Positions 32,801-44,880 of a stretch of 64,000 bases of DNA are shown in pieces. Made by a program: the position numbers and the translations under genes. Positions within the stretch are counted from its first letter, which is position 1. Each line of letters opens with the position of its first letter. The notes beneath the pieces are model-generated. The model had not been told where the DNA came from, did no database searches, and was given only the letters and a program-made list of their open reading frames with translations. The DNA lies in assembly GCA_013398615.1 (NCBI GenBank), contig VZSR01001854.1:12295881-12359880 (forward strand), read 5' to 3'. This stretch comes from Brachypodius melanocephalos (lineage: Eukaryota > Chordata > Aves > Passeriformes > Pycnonotidae).

Positions 32801-35800
32801 TTGTCTCCAAAATTCATTTTTGCCCTCTCTGGTTCCTATAGCAAACAGATACAGTGAGCATGCAGTTGAAGTGCATGGGCTGTGGGCATGCAGAGTTATA
32901 ACTTTAGGCGTGTACAATGTAAGCAATAATATGTTCTGCAGTTGCTTTCATACTCACTGGGGACAGCACAGGTACAAAACTACTTGCAGGGCCAAAACCC
33001 AAGGTGTGAGATGCTCTGACCAAATGGTTTTCAAAAAACTTTTGCTGACTATTACCAAGGGGCTTCCAAGAAGGAAAACTCTGCTGTGTGTTCAGAATGG
33101 ACGACACTCCAATGTATTCCTGTGCATTTTGCCATGCTACAGGTTGGTGTTGCCATGGTGTTCTAGATGTGAGAAGCTTGCCAGAGAGAGAAATTTCTGG
33201 CTAGACATCAGGTGGTGATGGCTCTCTTGCCGGCCCCAGTGTTGTTTATTTGAGTGCAGTATGTGCAGACAACTTTGGGTGAGTGGTCTTTGAACTGGCC
33301 TAATTGCAGTGTATTTGTTCAGAAAAGCATTTAAACACACAGACAGCTGCGTGCCAGCAAGAGCTGTGCTGAGGGCCAGCCTAAAATGTGGTGTGTGTGC
33401 TAGTGCCACTCTGGTGTGGGCAGGAATCACAAAGGCAAAATAAAGCAGTGCAATGAGTGTTATTTTCTGCTTTTTAACATGAAAGGTCTTTTGTGTGGCA
33501 GTCTCCAAATTACAGACCTGGAAGGCTCAAAGAAAATAATTTTTGCAATAATTCTGAGTGCATGTTTGAGACAGGAAGGCATATAACCAAATGCAGTTCT
33601 GGGATGAGCCTGGAGCTGGAGAAACCTTAAGAATTTAAAAGTAAAAAGCCTGTTAGGAGATGTATGGGCACAAAATGTAGGATGCAGGAAACATTTTCAC
33701 AGGTTGAAAAAGGCCATTTTATAACAACTAGCTGCTGAAGGAAAAGAAAAATCTGATCACTCAGGGTCTGATGTGTATAAAAGGGAAGCTTCTGGATTGA
33801 CAGTTTCCTTGCATTTTTGTTTAATTTTAGATTTAACAAACTCCACCACACTATGGGGTTTAAAGTCCCTAAAGAGTTTTTTCTTTTTTTTCTTTTTTTT
33901 TACAATATGCTTAAAAATATGCATTTCGTTGACCATTCCAAAGACAATGATGAAATGAAATTCAGGAACAAGCTGGAGTTTTAAATAAAAAAAAAATCAG
34001 AACATGACTGAGATTTTCACCCTTCAGAAGAAATACTTACTGCTGTGAGATGCTAAAATTTTAAGGTCAACCTGAACTCTCTGTGAGAAAGAGATGGCAG
34101 AGCAGGCCACTTTATGAGGAGGAAATAGAAGTAGGAAAGAAAAAGGGTGCATAGGTCTTTTCAAATAACCTGCCAGCTGCTTGGCTGTATCGAGGTTTGT
34201 GTAATTAAGGCACAAGACACAGGATTTCTACCTCCAGGCAGCTGTTGCAGTCTTATTGATACAGTGGTGGACAGATATCTTGCAAAAGAAACCCTGAGAT
34301 TTCTTACAAATCATGGGAGTGGAATTAAAAGAAGCTCTTTTTTGAAGTTACACAGTTGTTGACAGAACACCTTTGAATATAAAGACTGTTTTTCAAAGAT
34401 TTTTTTGCTATTGCAAAACACAATAGGGGAGTGCCTAATAAGAAAAAAAAAATACAATTTTCTTTATTAGCAGATATAGAACTAGATTGAATATCTTAAT
34501 TAGATACAAGTTCACTGAAGGACCTGTTGGGAATATGAGAGAAAGGCTGTGCTGGAGCTGGGGGAAGAGCTTTGCTTAATGTGCTTCAGCTCTTCCTCTG
34601 CACCCCTTAGGTGGGAAAAGCCATCAGGAGGGGATGCACAGCCACACTGCCCAAAAATATTCATTGCCTTGGGGCACAGATCATGATGGGTGTAAAAGGG
34701 GATGAGCTGTGAGCATGGTCAACACTGCCTGGAGATAAAATTGTCCTTCCTTTTCCTGACTAGGTGAAATTACATCTCAGACAGGGAAAAGGGGGTTTGG
34801 AATTTCCCCTATGATACAGTGCCTGGGGTGATAGGGGAAAAGAGAAACTCCACCAAAAGTGATGTGTGTATTTCCATGGCACAAAATATGTACAGAATAG
34901 TAGTAGCATGTAGTACAGGAACAATCCCATGCTTACCCTCACTGCAGCACATAGAACCGAATGAACTTTGAAGCAAAATGTCATTAAATCTGTGTGGCAA
35001 ACTTATTCAAAAAGCAAATCTTTGCCATCCCAGTGCCATGAGAGATCCTGATTTTGGGGTTTTTTTCTGTTACTTTTCCTCAGAGAACAACTGGTTTCAT
35101 CCTGTGACTTAATCAGCAGTGAAATGGCAGCTTGGAAATATGCCAAAGACTATTATGCATCTGTCAGAAATACACATGTTTTAAGAGGCTATTTTCCAGT
35201 CCTTTTATTTGTTTATAATTATACAAATGTGTCTCAGCCTCTGTGGCATTTCTGATGCAGGGAGTTAGCAGAACCTTCCTCAGAAGGTGTTTTAAGAGAC
35301 AACCCTATGCTAGCACCTGGTGCCCCCAGCATACCATTCTTGTGTTTACATACCCAGGAAATTCCAGCTTGGTGGAGGGGTGGAAGCCCTGCATGACAGT
35401 CAAAGGGATTATTTGAAATGCTACAAATCAGTGGGGTAAATAAATAAATCTGTTTTGACTATACAAAAAGAGCTGGTTGTCTCCAGCTATACTGTGGCTG
35501 GGAAAAATAATCTTAAAAAAGAGATGCAACACATATATCAACCATGAAGAAGAATAAAAACAGGGGGAAATGAGGAAAATAACCCTTGAATACCTAACCA
35601 GAAAGATTAATGACCACAGAAAAGGATTGCTCACTAGCTCTTTTAGAAAACAAATGTACATTAGAAACACCTCTTCTCTGATTTACTTTTAAAACTTAAA
35701 AAGAATGGCAACAATGAACTTCAGGATGAAAAAAAAAGAAAAAAGGAACATGATATGGATGTTGTCTGCTGTGCTGCCATCCTCAAAATACTGTGCAGTG

Positions 35801-36241
35801 TTCTAGTTACTTGCAACTTCTGTACAAAAGATTGCTTGGCAAATTCTTGTTAATTTTTTTTTTCCTGTGGAAGGATATCCTTTGGCTAATTTCCAGATAC
35901 CAGAAAGCATGGTTATTTTTAGATAATTTGATACACTCTGCTAGCAAATGCTAAGATGAAAAGTGATGACTAAGTGTGGAAAGAGTGGAATCTGAGGATC
36001 ACAGGAATCTTGATGTCATGCAGACAGCCCAAGTTTCCTTCCACCAAGAAAAAAATGACTTGTCTGAACACCGAGTGTGTGTAATCCATGCCCTCCACCC
36101 CCACCATGCAGAAGCTGTTGGTTACAGCTTCCACAAAAAGGCATTATGTTTTACCTACTAAGAAAGCCTGCTTCATCCTTTGTAAATCTTAGGCTGCCTT
36201 TTTTCTTTTATTTCCTCATTTTGGGTGTCTGATGGCTGCAG
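32801..36241. other. Intergenic DNA, no recognised gene
   Basis: Only short unsupported open frames. The 132-codon frame at 32820-33218 (+) and the 123-codon minus frame at 33137-33508 show no recognisable family or consistent splice sites. T-rich run at 33880-33900. Confidence 0.5.
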
Positions 36242-36725
36242 TCCTTCTTCTTCTTCTCCTTCTTCTTCTTCTCCTTCTTCTTCTTTTCTTCTCCTTCTTC
36301 TTCTTTTCTTCTTCTTCTTCTTCTTCTTCTTCCTCCTCCTCTTCTTCTTCCTCTTCTTCTCCTTCTTCTTCTTCCTCTTCTTCTTCTTCTTCTCCTCCTT
36401 CTCCTCCTCCTCTCCTTCTTCTTCTCCTTTTTCTTCTCCTTCTTTTTCTCCTTCTTCTCCTTTTTCTTCTTCTCCTTCTTCCCCTCCTTCTCCTCCTTCT
36501 CCTCCTTCTCCTTCTCCTCCTTCTCCTTCTCCTCCTTCTCCTTCTCCTTCTCCTTCTCCTTCTCCTTCTCCTTCTCCTTCTCCTTCTCCTTCTCCTTCTC
36601 CTTCTCCTTCTCCTTCTCCTTCTCCTTCTTCCTCTTCCTTCTTCCTCTTCCCTCTTTCTTCTTTCTCTCTTCTTTCTTCTTTCTTTCTTCTTTCTTCTTT
36701 CTTCTTTCTTCTTTCTTCTTTTTCT
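36242..36725. repeat. Uninterrupted 484-bp homopyrimidine tract, (CTT)n / (CTCCTT)n / (CTTT)n
   Basis: No A or G occurs in 484 consecutive bases. The tract is zoned: CTT trinucleotides first, then mixed CTT/CTC, then about 95 bp of nearly pure CTCCTT hexamer around 36535-36629, then CTTT/TTCTTTC. The open frames over it (Ser-, Leu- or Glu/Gly-rich, 172-205 aa) are artefacts of composition. Such tracts can adopt triplex (H-DNA) structure and are usually length-variable. Confidence 0.97.
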
Positions 36726-39700
36726 GCTAATCTTGGATCATGACTCAAGGAGCATGACTCTGGATCATGACTCATTGTCCAGACTAATATGGTTTTGGCT
36801 CTGTTTGTCTCAACTTTCTGTCTTGTGGCCCCGTAAGACCTTAAAGTAATGCTGGGTCACATTTTTCTCTTCGTTTTTTCTATGAACTTTCTTTCTCACA
36901 TAAAAGATGTTGTGGGAAATTATTTTCCAGTATCCCCCTGTGAGTCCCAGGAGACTCCTGGGAGTCCCATCTCAGTTCCTCAGTCCATCAGTTAGTAAGT
37001 TTGTAAAAAGCTATTGTTTAAGCTATATTTAACTTCAAAGTTTCCTAAAGCACCTTTAGATTTTTAAAGTTTTCTCTTCCTCATCTCTTCAGTTATATCT
37101 AACTTTTTCCTTTTAACTTAATTTTTAAAATGCTTATTGGAAGTCCAAGTCTACTTTACTCTGCTATTAGTGTGTTACTCTCCAAATGAAAGGAGACAGA
37201 AAATGGTTTTGACATTTGAAAAGAGATTTGGTTCTCCTTTCAGCCCTGTGTTGATGTCCTTTCATTTTAAATAAGTGCTTTTTATAATGCTTTACTGATA
37301 TGTGCTACCCACCTTTATGAGTGCAGTACCTGACCAGTTATTACCCATTCTACTCTTTACTAAGTTCTTCAGCTTCCACATCCTGAAATATCAGTGATTT
37401 CTGCATGAGAGTTTTTTTCTTTCTCCTCCCCTGTTGTATTAGGCTTTTGACATAAAATGGAGTGAGGACACCTCTCTGATGTTTGTATGTCTGCAAAGTG
37501 GGATACTGCTAAGTTAGTAACACACTCTTCTTAAAGGATCTGAGTACAATCCTTGTCTCCATACTGCTTCAAAGCAGTATAAGCATTGAGAAGTGGCCTG
37601 GAGGGCAAAACATGACACAACAAACCAGTGAGAACCCCTGTCCTACCTGATTGCTCCATGTGAGTAATGTGTTCAGAACTATGAAGCAAAACAGTAAGGA
37701 GAAAACGAGATGAGAAATGGGATGTGGATAAAGAAATTGGTAAATTAAAAATGAGTGTAAAATTTAAAAACAGTGTAAAAGAAGATGCTAGATGGGCATA
37801 AAACACAGATGTAAAAGATACATTATTAGCTTTAATACTAATCAATACTCTTTGTCGTACCTCTTTGTCTGTATTTCTCCTGAGAATGTGAGGAAGATGA
37901 TAGGATGAGTTACTTAATGATTCGAGCTCTTCATCTCAGAAAAATCTCACACCATGGCATAAAGAGGTAAATGTTTTATGATAATAGGATCAATAAAGAC
38001 CATTTGCATTCATAAGGGAGGAAATGCTATGGCTTAATGACTTCTAAGATCAAGAACAAATTATGGGTTTGTATCAATCCTTCAGTCATATTGCTATATT
38101 CCATGTGAATGGTCGCATAAAATTTAATAGCTGAGGATTAAAAAGAGCAATACCTTTAATTTACATTATCTGATAAAACGATTTTAACTTATAATTCTGC
38201 AATCAGTTTTAGTCAGCAAGTACTCGGAGCTTGAATGCAGAAGTGATTCATCAGATTACACAGCACTACAGCAGCTGTAGGTACTGTCCAAATTCTGTCA
38301 TTTCAAATCAAATGGTGAATGCCCAGCCCAATGCTTTACAAATTCAGACATGCCACTAATGAATGCATTATTTCTGCTGTTTTCTTTGCCTCCAGCATTT
38401 TGGCACTTTTTTCCTGGTTTTGAGCTTCTGCGGAAGATATAACTTAGATAAACCTGTTTAAATTTGATGCAATATTGATACAATAAGATTGTGGATACCC
38501 TGTGATCCCATTCCTGCAAACCATGGAATCATTTTAGCTTATGACTATGAGATGTCTGTGCTCAAACTACACTGGATCAAGCACTTCCTGAATTAAATTT
38601 GTTTCTGTTTTCTGCACTAAACACGTTCTCTTCTCTCTACAAGACATTTTTCACTTCCTTATCTGTATAAGAAGTATCAAATAAGTAAACTACAGTATTT
38701 TAGTCTGTAGTCCTGCTTTTTACTCTTTTCTGCAGGCCATGGATAATTTTCCACCATACAATCCAGGAATAGCTGTGCAATGTTGAGAGGTATAAAATGC
38801 CAACAGCAGACATCAAAGGCATACAGTAAAGAAATCTCAGGGACTAGAGAATTAAAACCAATCAGGATTATATTAAAGACCCCTGTGGCTGCCAACCATC
38901 CAGCTTTGTTGAAAAGGAGTAGCATTAACTAACACAACTCCTTCTGGGCTCAGTTTCTGATCTAACATTTAAATTCTTGCAGGAAGTCAAAGGCTCACTT
39001 AAAAAGGTATCAAGAAACGAAGTTAACACCTTTTGAGTATGTCTGCTTTAAATGATAATACACATAGGTAGAATTAAACACCTACTGCTGAGGAAGCAAT
39101 GTCCAGATATGCTGGATGTAGGTATGCTTTTGGGAGTCTTATTTTGATCAAATCTTGGCCTGGTCTGGTGTATTGAGTGGTCAGGTGGAGCTGGAACACA
39201 TCGTGCTGTTGACACACACCTTCTAGTTGAGTTTAATGGCAAAAGAATTCAGTGCCCATCCTGTGACGTCCCTCCACAACAGTGCACTGCAGCAGCACCA
39301 TGGGGTAATCAGGACACTTGCTTGAGGAATGTTCTCATGACCCAAATTAAGCACTCTGCCCCACAGCCATCGTGGCTAGTGCCAAAGCAGCAGTCTGCCC
39401 CCTTCATCATATCCTACATCAGTGGAAGCAGAGGAGTGTGCTCTCTGGAAACACTGCATTAGGAAAAGACAGAAAGACTCGCATTCAGAGTTTCACTTGA
39501 GTCCTTAGTTAAGACATTCAATAAAATTAGTTCACCAAATCACTTTCACTAAGCCCACATTACCATGGTTACGTTATTATTATAATTTAGCCAGCATGTC
39601 ATTGCCAGCCAAAGAACAACCTCGTAGTAACAAAAATGTAAAATCTCTTCTTTTTCTTCAGTAAACAAGGTCACTGTGACCTTTCCATCTAAGCGAGCAC

Positions 39701-40061
39701 TCTATTCATTAACCTACCTGTGACACAACTCAGTTCTCAGGCCTGAGTATTCTCCACTCACGGTTTTGCAAAGCTGAAACACTTCAGCTGGGAAAAGGGC
39801 TCCCACTACTCCCCTCTGGTGTGGTGCACATCTCATGTGCCACCAATTCTGGGCCCAGGAGCTTTCATAGTTCACTGCTTACTACATTCAGAACAAACTC
39901 ATGTTATGGAAATTACACCTGAGTAGTGAGCAGTCTGTTTACAGCTTAGGCTCCAGCATTACTCATCTCTACCCTATTTTCTAGTTGTCATTTACTCCTA
40001 AGTTTTCTGTACGCCAATAGGAACAGATGATTAATTGAGAAGTTAGTCCTGATTTCAGTTG
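36726..40061. other. Intergenic AT-rich DNA, no recognised gene
   Basis: The largest open frame is 104 codons (37531-37845, minus) with no recognisable domain. A short direct repeat (GGATCATGACTCA) flanks 36734-36774. Confidence 0.5.
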
Positions 40062-40124
40062 AGGCACTAAACTAGACGACTTTTGGATGTCCCTTCAAAC
40101 CCACACCCTACTTTGAATCTATGG
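40062..40124 (+). mobile_element. CR1 3'-tail remnant
   Basis: GGCACTAAACTAGACGACTT...GATGTCCCTTCAAACCC...TTTGAATCTATGG parallels the CR1 end (ACTAGATGACC...GGTCCCTTCCAACCC...TTCTATGATTCTATGG). About 60 bp only. Confidence 0.65.
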
Positions 40125-40722
40125 CCAGGAAAAAACTGTCTATATATTCGTCCTCTAGTTCTCATAGCAATTAAACATTTCTTACAATGAGTGCTTTATG
40201 GAATACTGTAGACTGTTGTCCACCTAAAACACAAACCAAACCCAAAGTGATCAGCATAAAAATATGATCAAACAACACGATTTTTAGTGAAGGAATACAA
40301 ACTACTCAAAGTCTACCTTATGAAGGTTGAAAGAGCATTTCATAATACTAGACTTAGCTAGACTTAGGTAGATTTCTCAAAAAAATCCCCAAGTAGGCTG
40401 CTCTTGTATCACAGGATGTAGTAAATTGGTAAAAGTTTTGCTCCTCTTAGTAATGTAAGGCAGAGAAGATCCTTGATTGAAACTTCTGTATTTACATTAG
40501 GTTTAATCAGAAGCCCATATAATAAAGTAATGTGATTAGGCCTGTGTGATCTAGATTAATGGAAATTTACAGCATGTCTTTATCTTGTTCAAGGTAGACC
40601 TTTTCAAGGATCAAGACATCTTGAGTAATTCTTTTGTTAGCTAAATACTTTTTTTAGGTACAGACAACATAACCAAAACCAGAGAGAAACACTTGCTTAA
40701 TATGATAGCAAAACTAGTTTCC

Positions 40723-40826
40723 TGATCATATATATATATATATATATGTATTTGTAGAAAAATACCTTTATATATACTTTTATATGTATTTTATACATAT
40801 ATATAATGCATACATATATATATACA
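40723..40826. repeat. (TA)n microsatellite and AT-rich derivatives
   Basis: TATA runs at 40727-40747 and again around 40797-40825, with degenerate TATATGTATTTTATACAT sequence between. Confidence 0.85.
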
Positions 40827-43800
40827 AAGACACTCCACTCTTATATGTTACCTACACTTGCATCTATATTTAAATTTTAAGAAAGCTCTGACAGGAAAGC
40901 CATATGTCTTTATTAGTTTTAAAAATTCTGCTTGGAAAGTCATAGACTATCTAGGGATAGACTATCAAATATCACTCATTGTATACTGAACCCAGCTCTT
41001 TTGGTTATCATCAGTAGCTGGTAGAAAGGTTATACATATGTGGGTCAAAACAAAATTAAGTGGAAGAGGTGGGTCAAACTCTTCCTGGAATGCTCTTCAC
41101 TCAGATTTTTATGAACCATGAATTTTCAAGGTCATTCTTCCTAATGCTTCTTTATTACTTTCAACAAGCACAAACGGCTTTAGAGACTGGGAACTCAAAT
41201 ACAGTATTCCTTGGAAAGGTGAAGGAAGAAAAACATCTTGAAAAACACAAATAAGAAGTGAAAAATAGTAAAACTATTTCAAAATCTGTGATTTTTATTT
41301 AGCCAGATTGTAAAACAGATTGCCAACCATCCAAGTGTGTAATATATTGCTTAAATCTATTTTGCTACCAGTAAAATAGAAAGTAAATGTCATGGATAAT
41401 TTTGAAAACTGCCCCTGGGTTTACAAGTCAGGAAGTCTATCTTTGATGTAAGGAAAATTGAGTGAAAGTGGAATGAAAGAGAAAATTAATAGATCTGTGA
41501 TCAATGACTAAGCAAGCAAAAGTCAACACAGTTTTTGTAGAGAGAAGTTATCCCTCACAAATTGATGAATTGTTCTTTAAGGCAGTGGACAAGGGAATGA
41601 ATAAGTATATCTGTAGTTTAAAAAAGAAAAAAATCCAGTCAAAACGTCTCCTCAAAAATGGTCTCCTCAAAAATAAAAGAAAAAATAGAAAGAATAAAAG
41701 ATAAGAAAAATTGCTCATTTAAAGAGAGAAAATAAAGGATGAGGCTAAATAGCCAGTTTTTACCACATCTCTTATATTAAAAGGAATAGACCCTGGGATG
41801 TAGGCTCAATATATTCACAAATTACCTTGAAATGCCATTGAATAATGAGAAGGCAAAATTATTCGAAGTCTATAAAACTAAAACTGATCTCAAAGATTCA
41901 AAAAATGTTTTAGAATTTTAAAAGCCCATGAGATCAAATGGCAGAGGGAATTCAGTGTAACTAACTACATAGCTGTGGGCAGGACATAGCCCTGACTGCC
42001 CAGGTACAGCAATGAGCCATTGGTGCTCCTGGGAGGAATCTTGGGGCTGTTGGCAATAATTCTTGGTGAACACTAGTGCCCAAGGAAGGAAAAAAAAATG
42101 CAAATTAGGAATTAGAGAAGAAAAAATATTATTTTACTGTGCACATCCACAGTCCATTTCAGAATACTGTTTGCCAGTTTGGCTGCCCAGTCTTTAAAGG
42201 ATGAGTCACAACTTAAAGGTACATGAGAATAAACAACAGTGAGCAGAAAATCAGAAAATCAGAAAATGGAAAATCCAAAATGGTCTCAAAAATGTGAAAT
42301 ATTATTCTGTGCTTTCTGTCTGTTCTCATTTTGGAGGTCTCTCCTCAGCCAGAAAGCAATCACAGCCTGGCTGGTAGCCCTCCACAGCCCAAAGACTCAG
42401 TTTGAATAGGAGCAAAGTAGAAATGATGGGCTGAGGGTGTCCCAGAAGGACCTCTGCCATCAGCCTAGCACGGCCCAGAATTTTTCAGCAGAGATGATCA
42501 GAGTTTTTCAGCACACATGCTGTCAAGTCTTTTGCCAGAGCTCAGGCAGAGCAGGAGCAAGCTCTGGATGCTCCCATATCTCACAATGTGCCTCACTGCT
42601 GGAATGCAGAACGGCAACCCACTCTGGTGAACAGGCACTTGCCTGGGCAGGAGATCTGAGCATCATTTTGTCACATCCATTTACTCTCTCATGTCCTATC
42701 AGCCAGCTACTTTCTTGACACTTGACACCTTTGGGACTGGAAGAATAGCTCTCCTCTTGCCAGGTAGCCAAAGCTCCAGAAACTCCCAGAGTGCTGCCCT
42801 GCCTTCTGTATGCTCCATGGGGAATTTCCTGAGCTGGATGTAGTTTAATACTTAAAAGCCAAGGCAGCTTACAAGCACAGGGGCAGGGCACTTCATGCCA
42901 GCTGGCCTCAATGCCTGCCTCTGTTTGCTACCAGGCATATTCAATTTGCTGGTAGAAACACTTGTTAGGGTTCAGTGTAATACTCCTTTCCTGTGCTGTC
43001 TTTTGATCAGTTTCTGCAGAGAAGTCTTGCTGCTGTTTCTACTGTGATCTTTGTCCTCTGTGTGAAGTCCTGTTGCCCATGGATGACTCTGCCTTTGTGC
43101 AGGCTGCCTGGCTCTGCCTGCTCTCTGCCTGTGCACCTTTTGTCCAGGCACCATCTGCCCTGACTAAGTTCTCAGGGTACAAATAAGCCTCAACAGCCTT
43201 GACCCAGTGCTGCCTGGGACCTCCACCTAACACCCTGTCCCAGGGACCAGGAGCTCTGTTTAGGCTCAACCCTGCATATTCTGTTCAGTCCCAAACACTG
43301 GAGTATTGGTCTCCAGTTCATCTCCAGTCCCCATTGGCCCAGTCCCTGTCTCACAGACAAAATTTCTGGCTTGACCTGGGACCTGCCACAATACCATGAA
43401 TGTGCCTGTGGGTCTGGGCTAAAGCCAGTCACTGTCCCTGGTTCTGCCCTACTCACCTTGCATAGAGGCTGTGGGACTGGGCCCTGGCTGAGACACCTGC
43501 CCTGTCATCTGAGTTATACTCTTGGTTCTTGTCTGTCTGTCCTTTAGGAAGCAGCAACCCATTGCTGCTCTTTGATGTGCCCTATCTGACTCCTTTTCAA
43601 AAAAATAATTGTTTCTTGCAATGAGGATTATGGAGATCAGGAATAGGACTCTGCTGCTATGTGGTTTTGCTTCAACAAGGCAAACATTTTTGTACCACTT
43701 ATGAAGTCAGTCAAGTTGTGTTATGTAGGATAATTGCACAGCATTTTCATTCTGTCTCTGCATGAAAATCTGTTAGCTTAGAAGATCCCCTCCACTGTCT

Positions 43801-44135
43801 CTTCTGTGATCTTCTGGCCAGTGTTAACACAGTCCATGGAATCTGGGGTTACGTCTATTGACATAACACGAGTCAAACTGTGCCAAGCACATAATCTAAT
43901 AGTGATACAGGATTCTCCAGGCTGATTAACATTTAATAAGCCCCTGTAGCAAGTGTTTAGCCTTTCCAGCTGGCACACTCATCAGCTATGCCTGGGCATG
44001 TTCTGGATGTCGGAACAATCCCAGCAGGCAGTGTGGACAATATCATGCCCTCTGTCATGTTTATTCTGGCACTCTTAGAGCCCTATCCCAGCTGACCTTG
44101 ACACAGTAACCTCTCTTCCGTGTTTATACTTTGCA
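40827..44135. other. Intergenic DNA, no recognised gene
   Basis: AT-rich to about 42300, then a GC-richer patch (about 42330-43560) with overlapping open frames up to 122 codons on the minus strand, none recognised. The abrupt composition change could reflect an old insertion, but I see no element boundaries or terminal repeats. Confidence 0.45.
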
Positions 44136-44880
44136 GAATCAGAGAATCACAGAATGACTTGGGGTAGAAGGGACAGGACCTTAAAGTTCCAGTCCTCCTG
44201 AAAGGCATACCTTTCATTAGACCAGGTTGCTCAGAGCTCCATCTAATGTAGCCTGAGACACCTTCAGGAATGGGGCATCCACAGTTTCTCTGGGCAACCT
44301 GTTCCAGAGCCTCCCCACTCCCAAATTAAAGAATTTCTTTCTCATATCTAATCTAAACCTAGTCTCTTTCAATTTGAATCCATTCCTCTTTGTCCTGTCA
44401 TTGCATGCCTTTGTAAAATTCCCTCTCCAGCCTTCTTGTAGGGTTCCTTCAACTTCAGGTACTGGAAGATCACAATTAGATCACCCCTAAACCATCTCCT
44501 CTCCTAGCTGAACAACCCAAATGCTCTCAGACTTTGTTCATAGGAGAGGTGCTCCATTCCTCTGATCATCTTGATGTCCATCCTCTGGACTCACTCCAAC
44601 AGTTCCCTGTCCTCGCTATGCTCGGACCCCCAGAGCTGGATGAAGCCCTGCAGATGAGATCTCACCAGAGCAGAACAGAGGAGCAGAATCCCCTCTCTCC
44701 TCTGCTGCCCACACTGCTTTGGATGCAGCCCAGGACACTTTTGGCTTTCTGGACTGTGAGTGTCCATGGCTGGGTCATCTCCAGCCTCTCATTCCCCAGC
44801 ATACCCAAGTCCTTCTGGGCAGGGCTGCTCTGGATCTGTTCATCCACAGCTTCCGTTGGGGTTGTCCCTTAGGGCCACAT
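44136..44880 (-). mobile_element. CR1 LINE fragment, about 745 bp, minus orientation
   Basis: Starts at its 3' end with GAATCAGAGAATCACAGAATGACTT. It then carries the hallmark complements GGGGCATCCACAGTTTCTCTGGGCAACCTGTTCCAG, CTCATATCTAATCTAAACCTA, CTCCTCTCCTAGCTGAACAA and CAGCCCAGGACACTTTTGGCTTTCTGG, ending near GTCCTTCTGGGCAGGGCTGCT...TTCATCCACAG. Longest CR1 copy after the one at 16265. The apparent 112-codon frame on the plus strand is antisense CR1. Confidence 0.93.

Noticed and set aside
36173..36849. Open frames of 172-205 residues (poly-Ser, poly-Leu, poly-Glu/Gly)
   Set aside because: Produced by the homopyrimidine tract on either strand. No unique sequence, promoter or homology.
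44534..44872. 112-codon plus-strand open frame
   Set aside because: Lies entirely within an antisense CR1 LINE.
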